The notes beneath the pieces are model-generated. The model was not told the DNA's origin. It saw only the letters and a list, made by a program, of their open reading frames with translations, and ran no database searches. A stretch of 64,000 nucleotides of DNA from DATKPE01 sp033854175 (GTDB taxonomy: Bacteria; Bacteroidota; Ignavibacteria; UBA10030; SZUA-254). The translations under genes and the position numbers were made by a program. Below are positions 53,406-63,095 of the stretch, piece after piece (positions within the stretch are counted from its first letter, which is position 1; each line of letters starts with the position of its first letter). Where the stretch lies: contig JAWOKN010000018.1 in the NCBI GenBank assembly GCA_033854175.1, positions 1 to 64,000 on the forward strand, written 5' to 3'.

Positions 53406-54836
53406 CTAGTAGAGATTGGTGAGAAGGGAGAGGATCGACGAGGGGTAGATCCCGATCCCGATGACGGCAAGGGCCACGATGCAGAGCACGATGACGCCGG
53501 AAGTCGAAAATCCGGCCGCGTATTCCTGCTCGGCATCCCTGAAGTACATCATCATCACCAGACGCAGATAATAATACAACGAAACGACACTCATCAGGAC
53601 ACCGAGGATGGCCAGCCATGTCAGGTTGGTCTGCACGGCGGCAAGAAAAACATAGTATTTCCCGAAAAAGCCGGCAAAGGGCGGTATCCCCGCGAGCGAG
53701 AACATGAATACCGCCATCAGCGCCGCCAAAAGGGGATGCCTCGATCCCAGACCCGCATAGTCGTCAAAGGTCAGGTTTTTTTCCTCCTCCCGCTCCAGAA
53801 GGGAAAGCACACCAAAGGCGCCGATGTTCATGAATGTGTAAACGATGAGGTAGAATAAAACGCCGTTTTTCCCCGTCATGTTGAACGCCGCCACACCCGC
53901 AAGCATGTATCCGGCATGGGCGATACTCGAATATGCGAGCATCCTCTTGATGTTGTTCTGTGATATCGCGATCACGTTCCCGACGATCATTGAAGCGGCC
54001 GAGAGAAGCGCCAGCACGAATTTTATTTTCTCCGCGGAAGAAAATTCCGGCCGTAAAAACACAATCACCAACGCCGAGAACGCTGCTGCCTTCGATCCCG
54101 TGGCCATAAAACCGCTGGCCGTCGTCGGCGAGCCCTGATAGACATCCGGTATCCACATATGAAACGGTACGGCGCCGATCTTGAACGCAATGCCGATCAG
54201 AAAGAGACCCGCACCGAGCCAGAAGAACGATGACGTCGCCAGCGAGGAAAATTCGGCGGAAATGTCGGCGATATTGGTCGTTCCCGACGCCCCGTACAGA
54301 AACCCTATCCCGAAGAGCAGGAAGCCCGTTGCGAATGCACCGAGGAGAAAATATTTGAGCGAGGACTCGTTCGATACAGCCCGGCGCCGGAAGAAACCCG
54401 CAAGGACATAGAGACAGATCGACATCAGCTCCAATCCGAGGAAAATCATGATCAGATCGGCCGCAGTCGCCATCAGCATCATCCCCAGCGTCGAAAAAAG
54501 GATCAGAAGGTAATATTCACCAAATATCGACTCCTCCTTCCGGAGATAATCCCTCGACAACATCACCGTCAGCAGCCCGGCAAGCGAAAAGAGGGCGGAA
54601 AAGAGACTCCCGATCCCCCCGACGCTTACCATACGGTTGAACACCACACCCGTGAGATCCAGAGATGAAAGGGATAAAAGGATTGTGAAAAATAGTCCGA
54701 ATACGGTCAGCCAGTAACTTATCGCTTCACGCCGTTTCAGCAAGGCATCGGCGACAAGGACTGCAAGCGCAATGATGGTGAGAAAACTGATGGGGGCTAT
54801 GACGATGATGTCAGAATAGTTCACTGGAATACCCAT
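53406..54836 (-). CDS. nuoN: NADH-quinone oxidoreductase subunit N
   Basis: A 476-residue antiporter-like membrane subunit of complex I with about 14 hydrophobic segments. The conserved region FHMWIPDVYQGSPTTASGFM (about 223-242) and RMLAYSSIAHAGYML carry the proton-channel lysine and histidine residues. It lies 166 bp after the inserted antiporter gene rather than directly after nuoM. Confidence 0.95.
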   Translation of the reverse strand: MGIPVNYSDIIVIAPISFLTIIALAVLVADALLKRREAISYWLTVFGLFFTILLSLSSLDLTGVVFNRMVSVGGIGSLFSALFSLAGLLTVMLSRDYLRKEESIFGEYYLLILFSTLGMMLMATAADLIMIFLGLELMSICLYVLAGFFRRRAVSNESSLKYFLLGAFATGFLLFGIGFLYGASGTTNIADISAEFSSLATSSFFWLGAGLFLIGIAFKIGAVPFHMWIPDVYQGSPTTASGFMATGSKAAAFSALVIVFLRPEFSSAEKIKFVLALLSAASMIVGNVIAISQNNIKRMLAYSSIAHAGYMLAGVAAFNMTGKNGVLFYLIVYTFMNIGAFGVLSLLEREEEKNLTFDDYAGLGSRHPLLAALMAVFMFSLAGIPPFAGFFGKYYVFLAAVQTNLTWLAILGVLMSVVSLYYYLRLVMMMYFRDAEQEYAAGFSTSGVIVLCIVALAVIGIGIYPSSILSLLTNLY

Positions 54837-55002
54837 TATTCGGATTATCAGGAGACCAAATTAGCAATATTTATGACTATTTACAAAATCATCCCCGAAC
54901 CCGCCAGATGCCGCCATTGGTCCGATGCGCGATGCCTTTGCCGTCATTCCCATCGTCATCCACCTGCCGTTTTCCGGCCGCCTTGTTCACCGCGGCCCAT
55001 CC

Positions 55003-56499
55003 TCAGAACCAGATCAGCCAAATAAGGACGAAGAGCGGCAGAAGAACCGGGATCGAATAACGCAGTATGTAGGTATGAAATGGGGGTGTCGGTATACCCG
55101 AATTTTCCGCAATCGATTTCACGACATAATTCGGGGCATTACCGATGTATGTGAATGCCCCGAAAAAAACAGATCCGACCGAGATTGCCCTGATGACCGC
55201 TGGATGGTTGGCGATCAGATACCCGGTCCTGATTTTTTCACCTGATACATTCCCGGTGGCAAGCAGATTGCCGTAATTTCCCGCGAGGAACTCATATGCC
55301 GACTTTATCTGCTCCGCGTGTGCTCCCGAAATTGCTCCCAGTCCCGCCCCTTGAGTTGAGACCAGGTCAAATAACGTTTTGAGTGAATCATGGTCGATAT
55401 TTAACCCCATCGAGGCTGTAAGGAAATTGAGGTACGTCGGCGCGTTATCCAGAATACTTGACAATATCCCGCTACCCCAGTAATAACCACCAATCGTCGA
55501 AAGGGGAAATGTAATCGCATTCCCCTCTAACCATTCAAGGACAGGAACGAGGGTAATGAAAATCCCCAGAAATAAAACCGCTATTTCCTTTAAAGGAAAG
55601 AAGTTAAATTCATTTCTTTTATAAATTTCCTTATGTGTTACACGTCTTGATATGATTGCAGATGCCACCATTATCGCTTCACGCAGCAACGGGGGACGAT
55701 TTATGAAAACTGCCCCTAGGATGATTGCCAGAAATAGTATATTATATTTACCAGTTACGGTGATTCTTTCAACCGGATATTTAATAGAATCAGCTGTTCC
55801 TCTCTTCTGAAATTTACGGAAACTTAATCTATCCACTATGTAAAATAGGATGAGGAGGAGAATAACCGATACGAGCCATATCGGCCACACATTCTGACAA
55901 ATCCAAAAGAATGGAACTCCAAGCAGATATCCAAGGAAAAGTGGCGGATCCCCCACTGGTAATAATGCTCCCCCTATATTGCAAACAAGAAAGATGAAAA
56001 AAATGATATGAAAATTCCTGTACCGGACATTATTGAGACGTAAAAATGGGCGTATCAACACCATGGATGCTCCCATGGTGCCAAACAAATTTGACAATAA
56101 TGCTCCTGCTCCCAGAAATATTACATTTCTGAAAGGTGTGGCCGATCCCCTGGCCTCCAGATGTATCCCCCCCGAAACAACATAGAGAGATCCGATGAGG
56201 GTGATAAAGCTGAAAAATTGATAGAATGTTTCGCCCAGACGACCCGGATTATGCGATATAAATAGGCAATAAAGGGCCGTAACTGCCCCCAGAGGCAAAG
56301 ATACCAGGGGATAGTACTTCTCCCACCATTTTTTTGAGATGAACGGAATTACGGCGATTGAGAGGAGTAATAACGCAAACGGTATCATAGGAACCGCATC
56401 CAGCCAAGACGCACGAACGATCCCTCCCGCATCTGGCCTGTCTGTCGTTAATAAACCGGCGAGAAGAAAAAGATGATGTCCCGGCCGTAGGAACGTCAT
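55003..56499 (-). CDS. NhaD/CitMHS-like Na+/H+ antiporter inserted between nuoM and nuoN
   Basis: A 498-residue protein with about 12 hydrophobic segments, unrelated to NuoL/M/N. GTMGASMVLIRPFL (about 138-151), NIGGALLPVGDPPLFLGYL (about 176-194) and FGAFTYIGNAPNYVVKSIA near the C-terminus resemble the ion-transporter (CitMHS/NhaD) superfamily; the D-P-P segment is the usual ion site. Its ATG overlaps the nuoM stop (ATGA), so it is translationally coupled. The 3' two thirds are visibly richer in A and T than the flanking genes, hinting at separate ancestry. Na+/H+ exchange is inferred; a carboxylate substrate is possible. Confidence 0.82.
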   Translation of the reverse strand: MTFLRPGHHLFLLAGLLTTDRPDAGGIVRASWLDAVPMIPFALLLLSIAVIPFISKKWWEKYYPLVSLPLGAVTALYCLFISHNPGRLGETFYQFFSFITLIGSLYVVSGGIHLEARGSATPFRNVIFLGAGALLSNLFGTMGASMVLIRPFLRLNNVRYRNFHIIFFIFLVCNIGGALLPVGDPPLFLGYLLGVPFFWICQNVWPIWLVSVILLLILFYIVDRLSFRKFQKRGTADSIKYPVERITVTGKYNILFLAIILGAVFINRPPLLREAIMVASAIISRRVTHKEIYKRNEFNFFPLKEIAVLFLGIFITLVPVLEWLEGNAITFPLSTIGGYYWGSGILSSILDNAPTYLNFLTASMGLNIDHDSLKTLFDLVSTQGAGLGAISGAHAEQIKSAYEFLAGNYGNLLATGNVSGEKIRTGYLIANHPAVIRAISVGSVFFGAFTYIGNAPNYVVKSIAENSGIPTPPFHTYILRYSIPVLLPLFVLIWLIWF

Positions 56500-58058
56500 T
56501 TGAGATTGTGAGGGGCCGGCGCTGGCAGGTGGTCAGTAACGATCTGTTCGGTATGGGATTTTACTGCTGTGATGACCGATTTGGATGTCAGCACGGATTT
56601 ACCGAGGAACGTCGTCGGATAGACACCGATCCATACAATGAAAACAAGTATCGGAACCAGGACGGCAATTTCCCTGGCCGAGAGGTCCGGAAGACTTTTA
56701 TTTTCCGGATGAGTGATTTCCCCGTAAATCACCCGCTGGTACATCCAGAGAAGATAAACGGCCGCAAGAATAACCCCGGTCGCCGCGGCAATAACATACC
56801 AGTTGGCAAGGACGGTGGAGTGGAACGCTCCGAGAAGGATCAGAAATTCCCCCACAAAACCGTTCAGCCCCGGTAAACCGATTGATGAGAGGGTGACGAT
56901 CATCAGAAAGACAGAATAGAGCGGCATGACCTTCGCGATCCCGCCAAAGTCGGATATTAACCGGGTATGCCGCCGGTCGTAGATCATTCCCACCATGAGG
57001 AAGAGCGCACCTGTCGATAATCCATGATTGATCATCTGAATGATCGCACCCTGAATTCCCTCCTCTGTGAATGCGAATATTCCCAGAACAACGAACCCGA
57101 GATGGCTGACCGATGAATAGGCGACGAGTTTTTTGATGTCCGTCTGCACCATCGACACGAGAGCGCCATAGATGATGCCGATGATTGCCAGGGCGGCGAT
57201 ATAGGGCATGCAGGTTACCGATGCCTGCGGAAAAAGCGGAAGACAGAAACGCAGGAGCCCGTATGTCCCCATTTTCAGAAGGACACCCGCCAGGATCACG
57301 CTCCCTGCAGTGGGGGCTTCGACATGCGCATCAGGTAACCAGGTGTGAAACGGGAAGAGGGGTATTTTGATTGCAAAACTGAGCGTAAATGCAAGGAACA
57401 TCCACAACTGGATGGTCTGCGGAATGTTCGGCCCCAGGGAATACAACACGAGCAGGTCGGTCGTGAATTTCCCCCCAGGTACCGAACCGGCATAGAATCC
57501 CAGCCAGAGAATGGCAATCAGCATGAGAAGACTGCCGAACATCGTGTAGAGGAAGAATTTTACCGCCGCGTAGATGCGGTTTCCCCCTCCCCAGATGCCG
57601 ATGATGAAATACATCGGGATCAGCATCGCTTCCCAGAAGACATAAAAGAGAAATAGGTCGAGAGAGCAAAAGACACCGATCATCCCGGTCTCGAGGAAGA
57701 GGATCATGATCGTGTATTCTTTGACCCTGCTTGTGATGGATTTCCAGGAGGAAAGATATGCTACCGGCGTGAGAAGCGCTGTCAGCAATATCAGCAGAAG
57801 CGACATGCCGTCGATGCCGACATGATAGGATATCCCCAGCGGGGGAATCCAGAGGACATCCTGAACAAATTGCATCCCGCCCTGCTCGGGATTAAAACCC
57901 GCGTAGAGACCGAGCGCCAGAAGAAATGTCAGACAACTCAGAATCATCCCTCCCCACCGGATGATGCCCGCACGTCCCTTGCCGACGAAGAGGAGAAGAA
58001 GCGCTCCGACCAGCGGGAGGAATGTCGTTATGGTGAGAATATTCACGGGTACGGTCAC
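56496..58058 (-). CDS. nuoM: NADH-quinone oxidoreductase subunit M
   Basis: A 520-residue antiporter-like complex I subunit. Conserved motifs include FWEAMLIPMYFIIGIWGG (glutamate of the proton channel), FHTWLPDAHVEAPTAGSV and LVAYSSVSHLGFVVLG. It starts within the nuoL stop (ATGA) and ends within the antiporter start. Confidence 0.97.
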   Translation of the reverse strand: MTVPVNILTITTFLPLVGALLLLFVGKGRAGIIRWGGMILSCLTFLLALGLYAGFNPEQGGMQFVQDVLWIPPLGISYHVGIDGMSLLLILLTALLTPVAYLSSWKSITSRVKEYTIMILFLETGMIGVFCSLDLFLFYVFWEAMLIPMYFIIGIWGGGNRIYAAVKFFLYTMFGSLLMLIAILWLGFYAGSVPGGKFTTDLLVLYSLGPNIPQTIQLWMFLAFTLSFAIKIPLFPFHTWLPDAHVEAPTAGSVILAGVLLKMGTYGLLRFCLPLFPQASVTCMPYIAALAIIGIIYGALVSMVQTDIKKLVAYSSVSHLGFVVLGIFAFTEEGIQGAIIQMINHGLSTGALFLMVGMIYDRRHTRLISDFGGIAKVMPLYSVFLMIVTLSSIGLPGLNGFVGEFLILLGAFHSTVLANWYVIAAATGVILAAVYLLWMYQRVIYGEITHPENKSLPDLSAREIAVLVPILVFIVWIGVYPTTFLGKSVLTSKSVITAVKSHTEQIVTDHLPAPAPHNLK

Positions 58059-60037
58059 CTCAAGATCAGGATCCCAAGCACGACGATGACACCGAGAACG
58101 AACGCAAAAACATACCCCTGGACGATCCCCATCTGGATTTTACGGAGCTGGCCGCTGATGAGGTCGATGAGCCTGGCCGTTCCGTTGACGAGACCATCGA
58201 TGATGTTGACATCAATCCCCTTCCAGAGTAATTTTTCAGACCCCCTCACGGTCGGCTCGACGACCGCATAGTCGTACATTTCGTCCACATAGTATTTATT
58301 CCAGAGGAGTTTGTACCAGAGGCGGGTGGATTTGGCAACAATGTGCTCTTTCCTCGAAAAATAGGAACGCGCAAGGAGTATTCCTGCCACACCGGCCGCG
58401 ACGGAAAGAAGCATCAGCAGGTATTCCATGCTCCTGCCGGCTTCGTGCAGAAGCGTCAGATGCGCCGTCGCAGGGGAAAAGACCGGCTCGAGCCATCGTT
58501 CGATGGCATTGTTTCCACCCAGAATGGCGGGAATGCCCGCAAATCCGCCGATGACCGATAGTACCGCGAGGATGATCAGGGGAACTGTCACGACCTTGGG
58601 CGATTCATGCGGATGCTTGTCAGCCTCCCACCGGCCCTCCCCTTCAAAGGTGAGAACGACAAGACGGAACATGTAAAAAGCCGTCATCAGGGCGGTTATC
58701 CAGCCGGCAAGCCAGAGAAGAAATGAGCCCTGAGAATATGCCAGGAACAGGATTTCATCCTTACTGAAAAATCCCGAAAGCGGAGGTATACCCGAAATCG
58801 CCAGCGCTGCGATCAAAAATGTGGCATAGGTTGCAGGCATTTTCGGCCTGAGCCCCCCCATGCGGGTGATATCCTGTTCGTTATGCAGCGAATGGATGAC
58901 CGATCCGGCGCCAAGGAAGAGTAGGGCCTTGAAAAAGGAATGAGTCATGACGTGAAAAATCCCCGAGGAAAATCCTCCGACGCCAAGACCCAGGAACATA
59001 TACCCCAGCTGACTGATCGTGGAATAGGCCAGAACCTTTTTTATGTCATTCTGCACGAGCCCCATCGTCGCGGCAAAGAATGCTGTCGCAACACCGATGA
59101 CCGCAACGATTTCCATCGTCACCGGCGCCAGGGCGTACAGGAGCGAGCAGCGTGCGACCATGTAGACGCCTGCGGTCACCATCGTCGCCGCATGGATCAG
59201 CGCGCTCACCGGCGTGGGCCCGGCCATTGCATCCGGAAGCCAGACGAAGAGCGGAATCTGAGCGGATTTCCCGGTGGCCCCGAGAAACAAAAGCAGGGTA
59301 ATCCAGAACATCACCCTGTCACCGCTCTGAGTCACCGCACCGGCCTTCATAAAAACCTCGCCGAAGTTCAGGCTCCCGTAATGCTGAAAAAGGAGAAACA
59401 TGGCGATCAGGAATCCGAAATCCCCTATACGGTTGACAATAAATGCCTTTTTCGCCGCATCAGAGGTCGTCGCGGTCCCGGGCTTGTATCCGCCGGTGTC
59501 GAATTTCCGGTCATGCCAGAATCCGATGAGAAGGTAGGAGCAGAGTCCGACACCCTCCCATCCGAGAAACATCAGGAGGAAATTATCCGCAAGGACAAGA
59601 TTCAGCATCATGAAAATGAAGAGATTCATGTAGGAGAAGAATCTCCAGAATCCCCCGTCACCGTGCATGTACCCGATCGAGTAGATGTGAATCAGGAATC
59701 CCACCCCCGTGACGATCAGCGTCATGAGGACCGAGAGCTGATCGATCTGATAGGCCGCATCGATGGAGAGTGAACCGGCGGATATCCAGTGAAAAAGCGT
59801 CACGATGTGCGAACGTTCCTCCGCGGGAGCTTTGACCATGTCGAGGAATATCGCCGCCGCCACGAGAAACGATACCCCCACGGCTCCGGCCCCGATATAC
59901 CCGCTGACTCTCTCCGAACGGATCATCTTTCCGAAGATACCGTTCAGGAGAAATCCGACAAGCGGACCGAGGGTGAGATATGCTCCTAGTGTGTACAAAT
60001 GTTCTATCCCCGCCGGCATGATACCTGCATTTACCAT
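58055..60037 (-). CDS. nuoL: NADH-quinone oxidoreductase subunit L
   Basis: The largest membrane subunit, 660 residues, with about 15-16 hydrophobic segments. It contains FLGWEGVGLCSYLLIGFW, LPDAMAGPTPVSALIHAATM and VLAYSTISQLGYMFLGLG, and a C-terminal lateral amphipathic helix region. Overlaps of seven bases with nuoK and four with nuoM indicate a tightly coupled operon. Confidence 0.97.
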   Translation of the reverse strand: MVNAGIMPAGIEHLYTLGAYLTLGPLVGFLLNGIFGKMIRSERVSGYIGAGAVGVSFLVAAAIFLDMVKAPAEERSHIVTLFHWISAGSLSIDAAYQIDQLSVLMTLIVTGVGFLIHIYSIGYMHGDGGFWRFFSYMNLFIFMMLNLVLADNFLLMFLGWEGVGLCSYLLIGFWHDRKFDTGGYKPGTATTSDAAKKAFIVNRIGDFGFLIAMFLLFQHYGSLNFGEVFMKAGAVTQSGDRVMFWITLLLFLGATGKSAQIPLFVWLPDAMAGPTPVSALIHAATMVTAGVYMVARCSLLYALAPVTMEIVAVIGVATAFFAATMGLVQNDIKKVLAYSTISQLGYMFLGLGVGGFSSGIFHVMTHSFFKALLFLGAGSVIHSLHNEQDITRMGGLRPKMPATYATFLIAALAISGIPPLSGFFSKDEILFLAYSQGSFLLWLAGWITALMTAFYMFRLVVLTFEGEGRWEADKHPHESPKVVTVPLIILAVLSVIGGFAGIPAILGGNNAIERWLEPVFSPATAHLTLLHEAGRSMEYLLMLLSVAAGVAGILLARSYFSRKEHIVAKSTRLWYKLLWNKYYVDEMYDYAVVEPTVRGSEKLLWKGIDVNIIDGLVNGTARLIDLISGQLRKIQMGIVQGYVFAFVLGVIVVLGILILR

Positions 60038-60339
60038 TTCATGAGATTGATTTCATCGATATTCACCGTCTGCTTGTTGCGGAACAATGCGATAATAATC
60101 GCAAGTCCGATGGCTGCCTCCGCGGCCGCCACCGCCATGACGAAGAAGACAAGGATCTGGCCGTTCGTCGTGCCCAAATAGGATGAAAACGCCACAAGCG
60201 AAAGATTGGCGGAGTTCAGCATCAGCTCAATGGACATGAACACAATAATGGCGTTGCGCCGGGTCAGGACACCCAGAACCCCGATGGAAAACAAGACAAC
60301 GCTCAGAACCAGGTAATATTGTAAGGGAATTTCGTTCAT
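60031..60339 (-). CDS. nuoK: NADH-quinone oxidoreductase subunit K
   Basis: A 102-residue three-helix subunit; conserved membrane glutamates occur in IELMLNSANLSLVAF and AAAEAAIGLAI. The frame opens 11 codons earlier, but the ATG at 60339 (MNEIPLQYYL) gives the usual length and starts just after the nuoJ stop. Confidence 0.96.
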   Translation of the reverse strand: MNEIPLQYYLVLSVVLFSIGVLGVLTRRNAIIVFMSIELMLNSANLSLVAFSSYLGTTNGQILVFFVMAVAAAEAAIGLAIIIALFRNKQTVNIDEINLMKW

Positions 60340-60343
60340 CCGG

Positions 60344-60856
60344 TCAACGAAACTTTTTCTTCGCAAGAACAATCACGCCAACCATCGCCGCAAGAAGCAG
60401 CACGGACGTGACCTCGAAGGGGAAGAGATAATCCCGGTAGAGGGATTTCCCGATAAATTCCACTGTGCCCATTTCCGCAGCCTGGGCACTGATTTTTTCC
60501 TGGAGATATCCCCACCGTATCCCCATCCCGAGAATGACCTCGATCATGACAACGATCCCGGCGATAATACCGGCAGTGAGCCGGAGGCCCTTCTTTTCAC
60601 CGAACGCGCCGACGTCGCCGAGATTCAGGAGCATGATCACGAACAGGAAAAGCACCATAATCGCACCCGCATAGACGATCACCTGAATGATCGCGATAAA
60701 CTGGGCCTTGAGGAATAGATACAGAACCGCAAGTGAAAAAAAATTGACGATGAGAAATAAAACCGATTTGACGGGGTTCCGGCGGGTAATCATCATGAGC
60801 GCCGATGCTACCGCAGCAGCGGCGACAAGAAAAAAGAAAATCTTCTCAACACTCAT
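60344..60856 (-). CDS. nuoJ: NADH-quinone oxidoreductase subunit J
   Basis: A 170-residue five-helix subunit from the ATG at 60856. The conserved VNFFSLAVLYLFLKAQFIAI and QVIVYAGAIMVLFLFVIMLL are present. A TTG at 60880 would add eight residues. No nuoA-I genes precede it, so the window holds only the nuoJ-N half of complex I; the upstream gene encodes an ABC permease. Confidence 0.93.
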   Translation of the reverse strand: MSVEKIFFFLVAAAAVASALMMITRRNPVKSVLFLIVNFFSLAVLYLFLKAQFIAIIQVIVYAGAIMVLFLFVIMLLNLGDVGAFGEKKGLRLTAGIIAGIVVMIEVILGMGIRWGYLQEKISAQAAEMGTVEFIGKSLYRDYLFPFEVTSVLLLAAMVGVIVLAKKKFR

Positions 60857-60918
60857 GGACGGAATGGCAATTTTAAACAACCTTCGAATGTAACAAATTA
60901 TTTAAAATATTCAAATTC

Positions 60919-62169
60919 TCAGGATGACCGGATCAGCGCCACGAGTTCGCCCAGCGACGGCCGTTTCCCGTAGGAGAGGATCGTCGTCCTGAAAATTTTT
61001 CCCGCAATCCACATCATCACGACAACGCTTCCCGCCCCAAGAACCAGTGTGGCGATGATCTCCGACACGGGAGGCATCTGGTTCGGGATCCTCATGATCA
61101 TGAAGGACGGCGATAGCAGCGGAATGTATGACATGACCTTTATCAGCGTGGAGTTCGGGTTCTCCGCGACGGAAAATGCGAGCACGATCGGTATGATCAG
61201 GATCATGACGAGATAACTCGTGATCTGCTGCGCTTCCTGCTCCGTCGATACCGGCGAACCGAGTGCAACAAATATCGCAGCATACAGGAGGTATCCCAGG
61301 ATGAGATAGCATAAGATCAGCACCATCGCCGGCACCGGGAGCATCGGAATGGAAAATTTCACGGTCACCACGATCCCGATGACCACCCAGAACAACAGCT
61401 GGGTGATGCCCAAACCGCTGAGTCCGATGATTTTACCGGCCATCAGATCGCCTGCCGAACAGGATGACATCAGTACTTCAACCACCCGGTTCGACTTTTC
61501 CTCAAGCATGCTTCGGACGAGCATCTGCCCGGAAGTCATGATGAGAATGAACATCATCATCATGAAGATGTACGCCGTAAAAAACACCTGCCCGAACCCC
61601 GACTCTTCCTCCTGCCCGGACTTCGTCAGCTTGATGGTCTTCAACTCCAGAGGCCTGGTCAGATCCCCCACCCTGACCGGATCAAGCCCCTGCTCCTTCA
61701 GCTTCTCCGACACGATCAGCTCCCGCAATGCCGACCGGAGCGATTCCGTCACCCTGATATTGCCGACATTCTTTGATCGGTAATTCACCACAGTGTCACG
61801 GAGATAATCCTTGCGGATGATCAGATACCCCTCCAGTGACTCCGCAACCGTGAGCGAATCGGCGAGATGTTTCGCCGCCGTGACATCGCCGCCCGTACCG
61901 GGTGGAAATGACCGCAGGAGATAATTCGGCTGCCCGTTGGGGAGCCTGTACCGCTGCTCAAGGAGACGGGCCAGCGGTTGGACAACCTGACCGGAGAGGT
62001 CGATGATACCGATAGTCTTGCTCTCGGTGTCCGCCCGTGAGGCCAGGAGCGCCGGAATGACACTTGCGGCAATCATGATCGCCGGGGTGAGGAAAAGGGA
62101 GATGAGGAATGCCTTCGATTTGATCTTCTCGGTGTACTCCCACCGTGCAACCGCAACTGTTTTTTTCAT
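60919..62169 (-). CDS. ABC-2 type exporter permease (NatB-like)
   Basis: A 416-residue membrane protein. One N-terminal helix (about 20-42) precedes a large extracytoplasmic domain (about 45-200), and five or six helices fill the C-terminal half (about 205-400), the ABC-2 permease layout. EEKSNRVVEVLMSSCSAGDLM (about 228-248) is the typical conserved loop. It overlaps the ATPase gene by four bases. NatB-type Na+ export is one possibility; drugs or other substrates cannot be excluded. Confidence 0.9.
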   Translation of the reverse strand: MKKTVAVARWEYTEKIKSKAFLISLFLTPAIMIAASVIPALLASRADTESKTIGIIDLSGQVVQPLARLLEQRYRLPNGQPNYLLRSFPPGTGGDVTAAKHLADSLTVAESLEGYLIIRKDYLRDTVVNYRSKNVGNIRVTESLRSALRELIVSEKLKEQGLDPVRVGDLTRPLELKTIKLTKSGQEEESGFGQVFFTAYIFMMMMFILIMTSGQMLVRSMLEEKSNRVVEVLMSSCSAGDLMAGKIIGLSGLGITQLLFWVVIGIVVTVKFSIPMLPVPAMVLILCYLILGYLLYAAIFVALGSPVSTEQEAQQITSYLVMILIIPIVLAFSVAENPNSTLIKVMSYIPLLSPSFMIMRIPNQMPPVSEIIATLVLGAGSVVVMMWIAGKIFRTTILSYGKRPSLGELVALIRSS

Positions 62170-63089
62170 TGGGACCCCCCACCGGAACTGCGGCCGGACC
62201 CGACAAGATCGAGAAAAATGGCCTGCAGCGACGGTTCCGCAATTTCAAACCTGCGGATTTCGATCGCAGGCGAGCGGTCTGCTATCGCATGCAGTAAACC
62301 GGTGGACGACGCGCCGTCAGCAAGCACAATTTCGGCGGAGTTCTCGTACACATACGCGCTGAGTACACCGGGAAGCGCCCTCAGAAAGTCACCGTTTCCC
62401 TCATACTCGAGCTGGATCGATTGTCTCCCGTATTTCCTTTTGACATCCGACAGCCGGCCGTCGATCACAACCTGACCCTTGTTGATCAGCGAAATCGTAT
62501 CGCAGAGCTTGTCTGCCTGCTCCATTTGATGGGTGGAAAAGATGATCGCCCTCCCCTCCCTCTTGAGCTCCATCAATATCTCCGTGAGCACGATCTGGTT
62601 GATGGGGTCGAGACCCGAAAAAGGCTCATCGAGGATGATCAGCCGCGGCTCGTGGAGAACCGAGATGATGAACTGGACTTTCTGCTGGTTACCCTTCGAG
62701 AGCTCCTCGACTTTCCTGTTGTAATACTCCAGAAGATTGAAACGCTTCAGGAGGTCATAGGCTCTCCGTTTTCCCTCGGCGACGGGAATACCGCGGAGAT
62801 GGGCAAAATAGAGAATTGTGTTGATCAGGGAACTCTTCCGATATAAACCGCGCTCCTCCGGAAGATAACCGATGGTGTTCCTGACCTCATCCGAAAACTC
62901 CCTTCCCGCATACGTGATGCGTCCCGCGTCAGGCTGGATGATGTTCAGAATCATCCTGATCGTGGTCGTCTTCCCCGCACCGTTCGGACCGAGGAGCCCG
63001 AGTATTTGGCCGCCGCCGACGTTCAGGGACACGTTGTCGACCGCCAGCACCGTTGAGTACTGCTTCCTGATATGGGAAACTTCAAGCAT
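62166..63089 (-). CDS. ABC transporter ATP-binding protein
   Basis: A 307-residue ATPase partner for the ABC-2 permease. Walker A is GPNGAGKTTT (about 33-42), the signature is LSKGNQQKV, and Walker B is LIILDEPFSGLD with the downstream H-loop STHQ. A C-terminal DUF4162-like extension (about 225-307) is present as in exporter subunits. I start at the ATG at 63089; TTG 63095 is possible. It follows asnS with no gap beyond a few bases. Confidence 0.94.
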   Translation of the reverse strand: MLEVSHIRKQYSTVLAVDNVSLNVGGGQILGLLGPNGAGKTTTIRMILNIIQPDAGRITYAGREFSDEVRNTIGYLPEERGLYRKSSLINTILYFAHLRGIPVAEGKRRAYDLLKRFNLLEYYNRKVEELSKGNQQKVQFIISVLHEPRLIILDEPFSGLDPINQIVLTEILMELKREGRAIIFSTHQMEQADKLCDTISLINKGQVVIDGRLSDVKRKYGRQSIQLEYEGNGDFLRALPGVLSAYVYENSAEIVLADGASSTGLLHAIADRSPAIEIRRFEIAEPSLQAIFLDLVGSGRSSGGGSQ

Positions 63090-63095
63090 GAACAA

